Part shown: positions 32,648-41,022 of the stretch, piece after piece
Numbering within the stretch: position 1 is the stretch's first letter
Layout of the letters: the number at the start of each line of letters is the position of its first letter
Source of the DNA: an uncultured Eubacteriales bacterium
Lineage (GTDB): Bacteria > Bacillota > Clostridia > Oscillospirales > CAG-272
Length of the DNA stretch: 64,000 bases
Direction: 5' to 3'
Assembly: GCA_958414825.1 (NCBI GenBank)
Contig: CATYXQ010000004.1
Span: 14,368-78,367 of the forward strand
The notes under the pieces: generated by a model
Databases searched by the model: none
Seen by the model: only the letters and a program-made list of their open reading frames with translations
What the model was told of the DNA's origin: nothing
Position numbers and translations under genes: made by a program

Positions 32648-33895
32648 TTATTGTCCTTTCCTGCGCCATACGGATTCCAGCGCATAGCGAACGCTGTCAA
32701 TAGCATGGTTGTTTTTGTCCGGATAGGCGCTGATAATCTCGCCGTCTTTGGTTCGCTCATATTCATACTCGGTAAATTCTGTGGCTGTATACGGCGTTCT
32801 GCTGGGATCAATAACAATTGCACACAAAGACGCAAGCCATTTCATAGAATATTCCACACTTCCGGATCCCTTAATAGCGGCACGGCAAAACAGACCATAG
32901 CTTCGATAGTCGCCAACGCTTTTCATCTCGGCGCTGTCCGCAGTGATAAGATCACTGCTTGACACGCTTTTATTTTCGCGCAAATAGCGCGCTGTGTCCG
33001 TGTTGCTTGTTTTGTGCGCACGGTATTCGTCGTAAATATACAGCGCTCGGCGCGCCGCGTCATAATGCATTTTTGTCCACTGAAACGGATCAGGATACCA
33101 TCCCCAGTCTATTCCCATATAAATACGGTCAAATGTTTGTATTTCTGCATTTGTAATTTCACGAATCTGTACGTTTTCAAATACGCTTCCCCCTGTACCG
33201 ACCACTTCGCCTAAATATTCGTGTTTATAGGCGGTGTGGTTGATCGACTGTAAGAAGTTCGCTTCGTCATAAAACGGCTGGCCAAGCCATGCGCGCGGTA
33301 CATCTAAATACGTACTGCGATGTACCAACATGCCGGGCTTGTTTAACATAGCGTACTTATTTGCCCAGTTTGCGGCGCTGGTCGGCGGATTGAAGGACTT
33401 GAATACGCAAAATTTTTCGCCGCCGCGCATTACTGATTGTTCAATGCTGCGAATTTGCTCGTCTCCGCGAAATTGGTCAAGTTCTTCAAACCATAAAATA
33501 CCGATATATCCGAAAGTTGGTTTTATAGATTTAATTTTGCTTTGATCGTCTGCTCCTCTGAAATAGATTGTCTGACCAGTAGATTTTTTTACAATTTCCA
33601 AAGGAGATTTTTTACATACAAATTCGCTCGATACACCAAGCATGTCAATAGCCCATACGATTTGCGCATATACGCTATCTTTCAGTGTATCCTTTACTTG
33701 ACGACATATGAGCGCGTGCATGTTTGGATATTGTTTTAGCATCAATATAACTTCTATGCCGCAAAAAGAAGATTTGCAGCTTCCACGTCCACCGGAAAGC
33801 ACATATTCGGTGTGCTTTGCCGATTTTATATCGCGGTGTACGGTATAAAATGCCGGTGCAATTATATCGGTTAGACGCACATCAAATGTCGTCAA
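32648..33895 (-). CDS. terL: Terminase large subunit
   Basis: 415 residues from TTG 33895, which has AAGGAGG 9 nt upstream (the frame is open to 33922). The Walker A-type motif is SGGRGSCKSS, the Walker B region is IGILWFEELDQF, and the RNase H-like nuclease has YMGIDWGWYPDP with Asp, then LITADSAE and HAIDSVRYALE. This is the PBSX/Terminase_3 type. It packages DNA with the small subunit and portal. Confidence 0.93.
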   Translation of the reverse strand: MTTFDVRLTDIIAPAFYTVHRDIKSAKHTEYVLSGGRGSCKSSFCGIEVILMLKQYPNMHALICRQVKDTLKDSVYAQIVWAIDMLGVSSEFVCKKSPLEIVKKSTGQTIYFRGADDQSKIKSIKPTFGYIGILWFEELDQFRGDEQIRSIEQSVMRGGEKFCVFKSFNPPTSAANWANKYAMLNKPGMLVHRSTYLDVPRAWLGQPFYDEANFLQSINHTAYKHEYLGEVVGTGGSVFENVQIREITNAEIQTFDRIYMGIDWGWYPDPFQWTKMHYDAARRALYIYDEYRAHKTSNTDTARYLRENKSVSSSDLITADSAEMKSVGDYRSYGLFCRAAIKGSGSVEYSMKWLASLCAIVIDPSRTPYTATEFTEYEYERTKDGEIISAYPDKNNHAIDSVRYALESVWRRKGQ

Positions 33896-34247
33896 TGATG
33901 CGTACCTCCTTAGATGAAACATCTTGCGCCAAGTCGCTCCATGCGCACCAATGCTTCAAGGCAAATATACTCATCGTCGGTTGATATTTCCCGCACATAG
34001 CGCCTTGCGCGATAATGTCTCCGCGTATGCTGTCAAACTCTTTTTTTATTTCGGGGAATATCTTATATAAGCTGTTGTATATTGTTTTGCGGTCTGTCGG
34101 GTTGTTATGCTTTTTTTCAAGCCAACGGCAAAACGCAGTCTGCGTAGGCACTTGTGCGAATCCGTTGTCTGCGATCTCGTAGCAATATTCGCGCCAAAGG
34201 GCTATTAATTCGTCTCCGTTTTTGAATTTATTCGATTTGGTCTTCAT
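33882..34247 (-). CDS. terS: Terminase small subunit
   Basis: 121 residues from ATG 34247 with GGAGG 7 nt upstream. Helical DNA-binding protein (ELIALWREYCYEIADNGFAQ, then TQTAFCRWLEKKHNN) with a C-terminal ALKHWCAWSDLAQDVS. It is the terminase small subunit by position and general form; the exact Pfam group is not certain. Overlaps TerL by 14 bp. Confidence 0.82.
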   Translation of the reverse strand: MKTKSNKFKNGDELIALWREYCYEIADNGFAQVPTQTAFCRWLEKKHNNPTDRKTIYNSLYKIFPEIKKEFDSIRGDIIAQGAMCGKYQPTMSIFALKHWCAWSDLAQDVSSKEVRIIDDI

Positions 34248-34422
34248 ACATTTGCCTCCTTTCTTCCACGCACCGACCAAACGGGCAGTAAATCACATTA
34301 CCTGCAATTTGTGTTTTCCAAATGCACGCGCGGCATTTTTGCTCCTGCGCCGCCTGCTTTTGCCGCCGTATGCGCATCTGTTCGGCAATATGCTCAAAAT
34401 TTGATTTTTCCGCGTTATACAT
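34228..34422 (-). CDS. Small Cys-rich (zinc-ribbon-like) phage protein
   Basis: 64 residues from ATG 34422 with GAGGAG 6 nt upstream. A basic helical start (FEHIAEQMRIRRQKQAAQEQ) then CRACIW and YCPFGRC, four Cys/His-type residues that may bind zinc. It overlaps TerS by 20 bp and is the first gene after the putative late promoter. Function unknown. Confidence 0.7.
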   Translation of the reverse strand: MYNAEKSNFEHIAEQMRIRRQKQAAQEQKCRACIWKTQIAGNVIYCPFGRCVEERRQMYEDQIE

Positions 34423-34434
34423 TGCGTCTCCTCG

Positions 34435-34527
34435 TAACAAAAAGCAGAGACGCCCGCGCGGCTCCGCTTTTTGATAATCTTTTACAGTACCAGTATACCA
34501 TAGACGCGCGTAACAAAAGTAACAACT
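34435..34527 (-). promoter_or_regulatory. Candidate phage late promoter
   Basis: Minus-strand TATACT (34492-34497) with no consensus -35. In its place stand two copies of TTGTTAC, 9 bp apart (34510-34525), and a third GTAACAAAA lies at 34435-34443. Missing -35 plus direct repeats suggests activation by a phage factor, probably the DUF1492/ArpU-like protein encoded just upstream. Confidence 0.55.
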
Positions 34528-34528
34528 T

Positions 34529-34927
34529 TTAATTGTTTGCTTTTATATACCGATAGCAAATCATTTTTACACCCGCTTCGGTGTTGTTGCCTCCAACGCC
34601 GGCTGATACTTGATCCCAGCGTAATCCATTGACAAACCGCAGTGTAAATATCTGCCGAGTCAAGCTGTCCGGTATATCCGCTATGTAGCGCTCAAGGCGG
34701 GTGCGTTCATACATGCATTGCCGCTGTTTGGCTTCTATGATTCTGCGCAGATCGGATATTTCGGCGGCATACCGCGCCGTTTTATCCGCTATGCCGGGGG
34801 GTACGGGCATACCGGTATTGACTGGTATACTCGGCAGTGTTCCCGCCTTGAGCCTTGCCAGCCGCTCCATGTCCGCCTTGATCTCGCGGTTAAGGTAATA
34901 TAGCTGGGATAAGTCTTTCAGGTTCAC
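34529..34927 (-). CDS. DUF1492/ArpU-like late transcription regulator
   Basis: 132 residues. A helical coiled N-terminal region (LYYLNREIKADMERLARLKA; AAEISDLRRIIEAKQRQCMY) and a C-terminal sigma-region-4-like HTH (IPDSLTRQIFTLRFVNGLRW, then DQVSAGVGGNNTEAGVKMIC). This is the typical phage late-gene activator placed just before the terminase genes. It probably acts at the repeat-bearing promoter at 34435-34527. Confidence 0.85.
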   Translation of the reverse strand: MNLKDLSQLYYLNREIKADMERLARLKAGTLPSIPVNTGMPVPPGIADKTARYAAEISDLRRIIEAKQRQCMYERTRLERYIADIPDSLTRQIFTLRFVNGLRWDQVSAGVGGNNTEAGVKMICYRYIKANN

Positions 34928-34938
34928 GCGGCGCCTCC

Positions 34939-35301
34939 TTAAATCTCCCGTATCCGGATCCCGTATTTCTGCAGCATCAGCTTACGCTTCAGGACATATT
35001 CCCTTGTCCGCACGCCCTTGACGTCCTCGACGACATAGGCCATAGTCTCCGTGTCGAAATAGCAGAAATCGGCGTAATAGGCGCATTCCCGCTCGATCAG
35101 CTTCCCCTTTATCGGCTGACCGCGTTTCCCAGTCGCGCCTCCTTCACGCTGCGCCGGGATCAGCACAAATTTTTTCTGCCGCCGAAGCTCGGCTATCTTC
35201 CCGGCGCGCTCCAAAAGTCTTAGCTCCTGATACCGCCGCGCCTCTTTTTCGCTGTCAAACACGACGCCGTCTATCTCGGTTTTTCTGTTTTTGTATTTCA
35301 T
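34939..35301 (-). CDS. DUF1064 PD-(D/E)XK-like phage nuclease
   Basis: 120 residues. Full DUF1064 pattern: KTEIDGVVFDSEKEARRYQE at the start, IAELRRQKKFVLIP, then CAYYADFCYFDTETMAYVVE and DVKGVRTREYVLKRKL. The FDSxxEARRY..., ADF and (E)DVKG residues match a PD-(D/E)XK core, thought to be a recombination or restriction-like endonuclease. Coupled by ATGA to the broken methylase upstream. Confidence 0.9.
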   Translation of the reverse strand: MKYKNRKTEIDGVVFDSEKEARRYQELRLLERAGKIAELRRQKKFVLIPAQREGGATGKRGQPIKGKLIERECAYYADFCYFDTETMAYVVEDVKGVRTREYVLKRKLMLQKYGIRIREI

Positions 35302-36105
35302 TTCGCCGCTCCGTCAAAAATACTTGCCTGTACATACTGCGATTCATATGTACGCGCACCAAGCATTTGCGCCGTGGCTTTGTTGTAATATTCCCGCGAC
35401 ACCTCAAAGCCATATGCATTTCGTCCGAGTTCCGCACATGCCCGAAGTGTGCTTCCGCTTCCCGCACATGGATCGATCACCACGTCGCCCGCATCGGTAA
35501 ATATCTCGATCAGCCTTTTCAGCACAGATATTGGCTTTTGCGTCGGGTGGATTTTCGGATACTGCTTCGCGCTGTCGCGCTTCCACTCAAACCAATTGAA
35601 AACCATATGCCCGCCACCGTTAAACTTGGGGAGCTTGTCTCGATACAAAACGACCGCATATTCGGTCGCGCCGACGATTTTCATGTTGGCTTTTAAAACC
35701 TGCGCCGAGTAGTTTTTGCAAAAGATCAGCGGATAGCTGTGCATAAAGCCATACTTCGCTCCGTATTCGATCAAAACAGGTATTTGCTCAAACGCGCAGA
35801 ACACGATCATAGCGGGCGCTTTCCCGCGTTCCTTCGGCTCCTTTTTCAGCATCTTTGAGCAGAAGTGCATATATTCCGCGATTTTAAAATCTCCATCGCC
35901 GTTAAAAAACGCTTTTGCCGCCTTTTGGCTTTCGCCGTTTTTGCTTTTGCCGCCGATATACCATTCCGGATTCGAGGCATACGCACTTGCGCCGAGGTTA
36001 TGGTATGTCCGCGATCACAAGCTGCGCTTTCGGTATGCCGTACCGCTTGTAGTTCTGGAAATTGTCATGATACAGCTTGATTTTTAGCTGCTTATTCCCG
36101 TTCAT
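35298..36105 (-). pseudogene. Phage DNA (amino) methyltransferase, frameshifted in its catalytic motif
   Basis: Starting at ATG 36105 (GGAGG upstream, ATGA overlap) the frame reads MNGNKQLKIKLYHDNFQNYK up to LVIADIP and then hits TAA. Two bases further on, the other frame reads YNLGASAYASNPEWYIGGKS and continues to the AdoMet-binding motif VIDPCAGSGSTLRACAELGR near the C-terminus, stop at 35298. A loss of 2 nt near 36000 therefore breaks motif IV, D-I-P-Y-N, the catalytic site. The total of 808 nt is not a multiple of 3. Motif IV lies before motif I, as in beta-class enzymes. Sequencing error is possible. Confidence 0.85.
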
Positions 36106-36827
36106 TGCGTACCTCCATAAGCCTTTTGCATCGCTTTTTCAAAAAATTCGTCCACCGTAAAGCTCTGCGGCGCTTTGGACGGCTTTTCCCGCCTGTCGTC
36201 CAAGCCGTTTTTCTCCCATGTGCGCACCGCCGCTTTCCAGTCCTGCATGGGATTTTTCCCGACCTTCCAGCCGTTGGACGCATAAAAGCTGCAAAAGCGT
36301 TCGGCGTCAACGCAGTTCCCACGTCCACGGCAATATTCCGCCACTTCCTCGACCGTGGGAGCGGTAAAGCGCGCAGCGCTTTTCTTTACACGCTCGTTAG
36401 AGCGTGTTTCTTTTTCGGATATGGATTCGGATTCGGATTGGATTACGGGCGCATTTGTATTCATTTGCTTGCATATGCTCGCAGATGATTTCATGTGCTC
36501 GCATGGCTCCGGAAATTTGCTTCGCTTCGCCCTTACGCTCTGATGGTCATTCCACGTCGGCAGATACAGATACGGCTTGCCCTCAAACTCATACAGAGCA
36601 ACCATACCGGCAGTCGCCAACGTATTGACGGCCTCGGAAACAGCTTTGGTCGTAAGCGATTCTTTGAGCGGAAAGAGGCGATTTTTTATGATCGCCGGTC
36701 TTCCGTCAAATCGTCCGTAATCGTCGCAGTTGACGATCAGACGGTAAAATAAAACTTCCTCGAACCATGAAAGACGCGCTATACTGTCTGATGTGCATAT
36801 GCTCTCTTTTATGATTCTGTTCGGCAT
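36102..36827 (-). CDS. Phage replication initiation / replisome organizer-like protein
   Basis: 241 residues. Begins MPNRIIKESICTSDSIARLS and continues with a winged-helix region (SWFEEVLFYRLIVNCDDYGR; RLFPLKESLTTKAVSEAVNT). An acidic/Ser-rich linker follows, then a C-terminal domain (CSFYASNGWKVGKNPMQDWK) used for helicase or loader contacts. Common in clostridial prophages next to SSB. Function by family and place. Confidence 0.85.
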   Translation of the reverse strand: MPNRIIKESICTSDSIARLSWFEEVLFYRLIVNCDDYGRFDGRPAIIKNRLFPLKESLTTKAVSEAVNTLATAGMVALYEFEGKPYLYLPTWNDHQSVRAKRSKFPEPCEHMKSSASICKQMNTNAPVIQSESESISEKETRSNERVKKSAARFTAPTVEEVAEYCRGRGNCVDAERFCSFYASNGWKVGKNPMQDWKAAVRTWEKNGLDDRREKPSKAPQSFTVDEFFEKAMQKAYGGTQ

Positions 36828-36836
36828 ATCCTCACC

Positions 36837-37265
36837 TCAAAAGGGAAGCCCGTCCTGCTCGGACACATCCTCAAACTTCGGCTGCGCGTAGGCGTCCGGC
36901 ACATATGTACTGTTTGGCTGTACCGTGCGTTCGTCCGCCGTCCGCTTGCTTTCAGCAAAGCTTACTTCATCGGCCACAACCTCGGTTACAACCCGCTTTA
37001 CGCCCTGACTGTCCGTATAGCCGCGGACTTGTACCGACCCGCATACCAAGATCGGCATACCCTTTTTAAAATACCGGGAAACAAATTCCGCCGTCTGCCG
37101 CCATGCGACAATGCTGATAAAATCCGTTTTGGGCTCTGCGTCTTTTGCCGCGCGCCGGTTTACCCCGATTGAAAAGGATACGACCGATAGACCCGACTGC
37201 GTTTGCTTGAGTTCCGGATCGGCGGTCAAATGACCGAGCAAAATAGCCTTATTAAAGCTTGCCAT
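36837..37265 (-). CDS. ssb: Single-stranded DNA-binding protein
   Basis: 142 residues. The OB-fold has FNKAILLGHLTADPELKQTQ, VSFSIGVNRR and VCGSVQVRGYTDSQG. The acidic C-terminal tip is DVSEQDGLPF, the helicase/exonuclease contact. Phage copy working with RecT and the YqaJ nuclease. Confidence 0.95.
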   Translation of the reverse strand: MASFNKAILLGHLTADPELKQTQSGLSVVSFSIGVNRRAAKDAEPKTDFISIVAWRQTAEFVSRYFKKGMPILVCGSVQVRGYTDSQGVKRVVTEVVADEVSFAESKRTADERTVQPNSTYVPDAYAQPKFEDVSEQDGLPF

Positions 37266-37554
37266 ATTCCCCTCTGCTCTCCAATTCTTTTATTTTTCTT
37301 CTCAGCGGCGTCGTCTGCTTTAAAATGTTCAGCGCGCGCCGCCGCATCTGCCGGTACTGCGCGTCCAGCGCTTCCCGGTCGTTCTCGTCTATTAGGAAAT
37401 ACCCGCCGCCGTCCTGCCGGTTGCCGATGATATAGCCGTCCATGCGAAGCCGCTCGATCTCTTTCCGCACTGCGCGGTCATGCGTACCGGTTCGCGCCGA
37501 AAGACATGCGCGCGATACGCCGCCGCATTCTTTTAATACTTCCAGTACCGTCAT
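37252..37554 (-). CDS. Winged-helix DNA-binding protein
   Basis: 100 residues from ATG 37554 with GGAGG 8 nt upstream. MTVLEVLKECGGVSRACLSA, then RTGTHDRAVRKEIERLRMDG and YIIGNRQDGGGYFLIDENDR give a full winged helix. A basic C-terminal helical tail follows. It overlaps ssb by 14 bp. A common companion of phage recombination genes; role unknown. Confidence 0.82.
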   Translation of the reverse strand: MTVLEVLKECGGVSRACLSARTGTHDRAVRKEIERLRMDGYIIGNRQDGGGYFLIDENDREALDAQYRQMRRRALNILKQTTPLRRKIKELESRGEYGKL

Positions 37555-37572
37555 AGGTAGTTCCTCCAATTT

Positions 37573-38364
37573 TTATTGATTTTCAGACGCTTCTTCAAAT
37601 TCCGCTTCTATTGTCACATCCGGTACCGAATACATATCTTCGCTGATTTCGGTTTTTATCGTTTCATCCTGCGCTACGGCGCGCACAAAATCCGATTTCA
37701 GCGGCGCATATTTCAAAACCTTTTTGAGTACAGTCTTCTTCGCCATTTCTTCAAAGTTGGTTTGCCAAGGTCCGCTTGAGAATGACTTTGAAAACTTTTC
37801 TGCGTGCGCGCGCACATCCGGAATGCTCATGACCTCAAAACCATATCCGCCGTCTTTGGTGCGGAACATGGCGTATACATAGGCAGGCTCGCCGCGGTCA
37901 GATATTGCCGGCTTATGATACAGCGTAGGTTCGAGACCGAATGAATAGTTAAATTCGTCATTTTCATACACGATCTGCGCCTGAATTACACTGACGTCGC
38001 CGGAACGGTAAGCAAGGTCGATCATTCCTTTATATCCAAGCTGGAACTGACACTCGTTGCACTTCGTTTTCCCATTCCAAAACGGAATCAAGTACGCCTG
38101 TCCGAGCGGCGTGTTCGGCTCAACGCCAAGCTGCGCCGCCGTCATCATAGCGCCGAGAAAGCTCTGCGGCGTTGTTTGTGCGAGCTTTGGATTTGTGGAT
38201 AGCGCAGAAAGTACGATCCTGGTAAAGCGTTCGGGCGTAATAACGCTGGGCAGCGCTTTTTTAATTTCACTTTGCATTTGTTTGATGTACTGCTGCATGG
38301 TCAGTTTCGCGGCGTTCTCATTCACGCCGCCCGCCACAGCGTTCTGAATCATGGTGTTTGCCAT
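37573..38364 (-). CDS. recT: RecT single-strand annealing protein
   Basis: 263 residues. RecT signature: RFTRIVLSALSTNPKLAQTT, SFLGAMMTAAQLGVEPNTPL, GQAYLIPFWN and LGYKGMIDLAYRSGDV. It pairs with the YqaJ exonuclease encoded next to it to make a red-like recombination pair. C-terminus is acidic (TIEAEFEEASENQ). Confidence 0.95.
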   Translation of the reverse strand: MANTMIQNAVAGGVNENAAKLTMQQYIKQMQSEIKKALPSVITPERFTRIVLSALSTNPKLAQTTPQSFLGAMMTAAQLGVEPNTPLGQAYLIPFWNGKTKCNECQFQLGYKGMIDLAYRSGDVSVIQAQIVYENDEFNYSFGLEPTLYHKPAISDRGEPAYVYAMFRTKDGGYGFEVMSIPDVRAHAEKFSKSFSSGPWQTNFEEMAKKTVLKKVLKYAPLKSDFVRAVAQDETIKTEISEDMYSVPDVTIEAEFEEASENQ

Positions 38365-38385
38365 TTTTTCTATCTCCTTATGTAA

Positions 38386-39336
38386 TTAAGATTTTTTTAC
38401 GTAAAACGGCCTCGAAGTAGATTCTTTAAAATAAGCCGTCAAATCCGTTTCAGGATTATCCTTCACAAAATCCTTTATCTGAAAGCTTTTGCGCGTCTGG
38501 GATTTCCAAGTCACGATATATCCGCCGCATGTTCCGTGTTCGCTCTCTTTCAGGTCGGATTTGATCAGATTTTCAATCTCGCTTATCCGGTTATCAATCG
38601 CTTTTTTTTGCGCTTTAAGACCTGCATATTCTTCGAGCACGCTTTCACGCCCGAAGAGTTCAACCGTGCCGTTCATGCTGTCTGTATAGAGCGTGGACAA
38701 GGTTTCGGTCGTTGCCTCGCTGCCGTCCGGCGGAGGCGGGGAATCGGGAATCACATAAGAATCCCAAAAATTTTTTTCTGCCTGCATCAGCGCTTCGATT
38801 TCGGCTTCGTCGCGTTCGAGCGTATAGGTAAAGAACCCGCGCCCGAAGACCAAAACGGCAAGATACCAACGCGCTTTACCTGTCACCGCCAAATAATGTA
38901 CGCATTGAACATAGTATTGTTCGGGAAATTCAATACCGCAAAATTGCTTCACATCCAGCGTGGAGGTTGTTTTGCATTCCAGCCCTGCATCTTCCCCGAC
39001 GATTTCGCGATCAATATCCGCATGTGCAAAAGGATATTTTGCGTTGTAGAGCATAGCGCGCTTACGACGCACTGCTTTTCCGTTCTGTTCGCAGAAACGG
39101 CGCGCTACATATTCCTCAAGGTCGCGTCCGATCCGCATGGCTTCGTTATCTGGCTTGTCCGGCAATCGCCCTGTTTTGTCTGCCCATATACTGAATCGGG
39201 AACTGTATTTTGACAAGCCCACAATGCCGGATGCGTCGCTGCCTCCGATCGTTTTTCTCCTTTGTGAGATCCATTCTTCTCGGCTCATATCTTTCGTAGA
39301 CACAGCGTGTATGTTCCCCTTGTCAAAACGCGCCAT
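38386..39336 (-). CDS. YqaJ-family viral recombinase (5'-3' exonuclease)
   Basis: 316 residues from ATG 39336 (GGGAGG upstream; a longer open frame exists). YqaJ core: REEWISQRRKTIGGSDASGI, EEYVARRFCEQNGKAVRRKR, FAHADIDREIVGEDAGLECK (D...ExK nuclease motif). A helical C-terminal region follows. It resects DNA ends for RecT. Confidence 0.93.
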   Translation of the reverse strand: MARFDKGNIHAVSTKDMSREEWISQRRKTIGGSDASGIVGLSKYSSRFSIWADKTGRLPDKPDNEAMRIGRDLEEYVARRFCEQNGKAVRRKRAMLYNAKYPFAHADIDREIVGEDAGLECKTTSTLDVKQFCGIEFPEQYYVQCVHYLAVTGKARWYLAVLVFGRGFFTYTLERDEAEIEALMQAEKNFWDSYVIPDSPPPPDGSEATTETLSTLYTDSMNGTVELFGRESVLEEYAGLKAQKKAIDNRISEIENLIKSDLKESEHGTCGGYIVTWKSQTRKSFQIKDFVKDNPETDLTAYFKESTSRPFYVKKS

Positions 39337-39598
39337 AGTCCGCAAGCCTCCCGTCCTCGTATGCCCATTCTGCGGCGGCGTCTCTCGTCTCCGCCGCCTC
39401 TCGCAGATCGAGCAGTTCACAAGCTTCTTCTTCGAGCAGATCAAACATCCCTTTGATGTTGTGGAAATCAAGCTCCATCATTGCCTCTTTGACAATATGC
39501 AGCGTCTGCTCGCACGACGCTTCATATTCCCGCTCCTTGATCTCAAGCCGCTCGGTAAGCGGCAATTCCCGCTCTGGCGGAAGTTCAGCATAAAACAT
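39323..39598 (-). CDS. Small acidic phage protein near the exonuclease
   Basis: 91 residues, very acidic and helical (LPLTERLEIKEREYEASCEQ; FDLLEEEACELLDLREAAET). Overlaps the exonuclease start by 14 bp. Could modulate the recombinase. No known domain. Confidence 0.75.
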   Translation of the reverse strand: MFYAELPPERELPLTERLEIKEREYEASCEQTLHIVKEAMMELDFHNIKGMFDLLEEEACELLDLREAAETRDAAAEWAYEDGRLADYGAF

Positions 39599-39604
39599 TT
39601 TTCA

Positions 39605-40570
39605 TTACTCCCCGATTTTTTTAAGCGCAAAGTTCCCGGAATGTATGATCTGTTTGCGATACCGGTCTATGATCAAGCCATTATCCTGTACAACGGCTTT
39701 GTCAGTATTTGCCCACTCCATAACACCCGATGTTATCACTGTCGCATTGCCGCGGATGTTCTCGACTGTTGCACTGTCGCAGATGCGCTCGACTGTTGCA
39801 CTGCCGTAGATGCGCTTGACTGTTGCATTGCCGCAGATGTACTCGACTGTTGCATTGTTGCAGATGCGCTCGACTGTCGCATTGTCGTAGATGCGCTCGA
39901 CTGTCGCATTGTCGCAGATGCGCTCGACTGTTGCACTGCCGTAGATGCGCTTGACTGTTGCATTGCCGCAGATGTACTCGACTGTTGCATTGTTGCAGAT
40001 GCGCTCGACTGTCGCATTGTCGCAGATGCGCTCGACTGTTGCACTGCCATAGATGCACTCGACTATCGCATTGCCGCAGATGTACTCGACTGTTGCACTG
40101 CTGCAGATGCGCTTGACTGTTGCATTGCCGCAGATGCGCTCGACTGTTGCATTGTCGTAGATGCGCTCGACTGTTGCATTGCCGTAGATGCGCTCGACTG
40201 TTGCATTGTCGCAGACGCTTATGTTTTGACCGTCTTTGATCCAGTGCCTGCCGCCGTTTACCGTTAAATTATCCTCCCCGATATGTACATGCGCCGCATA
40301 CCATGTCTTGACTGCTTCGCGCATTCTCGCTTCGTCTGCCTCAGCCACATACCAATCTGGCAATATATCCTGATCTACACGGTATATCCATGTATCAGGA
40401 TTGGTAAATATATCGTTGTCCCTTGGGGATAGCTCTGCGCGTACAAACATCCGTTCCGCGTTTTCGCGCGTATCCTCGATTTTCAGTTCCGCCAGCATTT
40501 CCTGATGGCCGTCATGATCCGGTATGTATACCCGGTCTTTTAAGATGATCCCGCTTTTAAGCCTGCACAT
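39605..40570 (-). CDS. Beta-solenoid protein with seventeen 9-residue repeats
   Basis: 321 residues from ATG 40570 with AAAGGAG upstream. Residues 1-120 form a mixed domain with an early LKDRVYIPDHDGHQEMLAEL. Residues 122-274 are 17 tandem 9-mers of pattern (N/S)ATVERI(Y/C)(D/G/N), then a partial one. This resembles bactofilin-like or phage beta-helix repeats of the GNAxV type. The end (DKAVVQDNGLIIDRYRKQII) caps it. It sits among replication genes, not tail genes, so a tail-spike role is unlikely. The repeats suggest a variable-length rod with exposed Cys/Tyr rows. Confidence 0.8.
   Translation of the reverse strand: MCRLKSGIILKDRVYIPDHDGHQEMLAELKIEDTRENAERMFVRAELSPRDNDIFTNPDTWIYRVDQDILPDWYVAEADEARMREAVKTWYAAHVHIGEDNLTVNGGRHWIKDGQNISVCDNATVERIYGNATVERIYDNATVERICGNATVKRICSSATVEYICGNAIVECIYGSATVERICDNATVERICNNATVEYICGNATVKRIYGSATVERICDNATVERIYDNATVERICNNATVEYICGNATVKRIYGSATVERICDSATVENIRGNATVITSGVMEWANTDKAVVQDNGLIIDRYRKQIIHSGNFALKKIGE
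39749..40207 (-). repeat. 27-bp tandem repeat array (17 units) with 135-bp higher-order period
   Basis: In-frame coding repeats of about GCGACTGTTGC.. type, 459 bp. Units 9-13 and 14 onward repeat as a block of five (135 bp), for example CTGCCGTAGA at 39801 and 39936. This indicates recent slippage or unequal recombination. Both other strands stay open across it, which gives long shadow ORFs. Confidence 0.92.
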
Positions 40571-40814
40571 GTTGGTTTCTCTCCTTTGAATTTCTCCATG
40601 CCATATTCGGGAAATATACCCGAACCGGATAACTTTTTGAAATTGCCGCCAGCGCGCCGAAGAAAAGCTCGCGCTTTGGGTATAGCTTTACAATGCCGCT
40701 GGAGGGATTCAAATACCCTATGAGGTACGCCGCCGCCATACCGTTCCGGTATGCGCATATGCGGTACCGCATCGCTCCGATTTCCGCGCATATCCGATAT
40801 TCCACGCCGCTCAT
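40557..40814 (-). CDS. Small phage protein, unknown
   Basis: 85 residues with AAAGGAG 8 nt before the ATG. MSGVEYRICAEIGAMRYRIC, then ELFFGALAAISKSYPVRVYF. Overlaps the solenoid gene by 14 bp. No domain recognised. Confidence 0.65.
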   Translation of the reverse strand: MSGVEYRICAEIGAMRYRICAYRNGMAAAYLIGYLNPSSGIVKLYPKRELFFGALAAISKSYPVRVYFPNMAWRNSKERNQHVQA

Positions 40815-40835
40815 ATTGCTCTCCTTTGAATCGCT

Positions 40836-40994
40836 TTATTTTGTTTCGCCCTCTCCCGAAGGCTCCGTCTTGTCCGCGCGCGCATCCTTGCCCGCCGCGC
40901 TTGTGCCTGGAGCGCACCGACCAGCTTCTCCAAGCGTGATCAGCGCTCCGATCAGCGCAAACGGGATCAGCAGCGCTAATATGGTTGCAGTCAT
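40836..40994 (-). CDS. 52-residue single-helix membrane protein
   Basis: MTATILALLIPFALIGALIT is a membrane helix; the rest (SAAGKDARADKTEPSGEGET) is polar. AAAGGA 9 nt before the ATG. Early phage region. Function unknown. Confidence 0.6.
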   Translation of the reverse strand: MTATILALLIPFALIGALITLGEAGRCAPGTSAAGKDARADKTEPSGEGETK

Positions 40995-41022
40995 TTTCAA
41001 CATTCCTTTCTATGCAATGCGT

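Noticed and set aside
39749..40207. CRISPR-like repeats
   Set aside because: The 27-bp units are head-to-tail without spacers and encode a 9-residue repeat in frame.
39137..40267. Plus-strand ORF of 376 codons over the repeats
   Set aside because: It arises because the tandem repeats lack stops in several frames; Cys/Asp low complexity, no ribosome site, overlaps recognised genes.
40540..40917. Minus-strand ORF of 125 codons
   Set aside because: Arg/Gly-rich shadow of the genes at 40557 and 40836, which have good ribosome sites.
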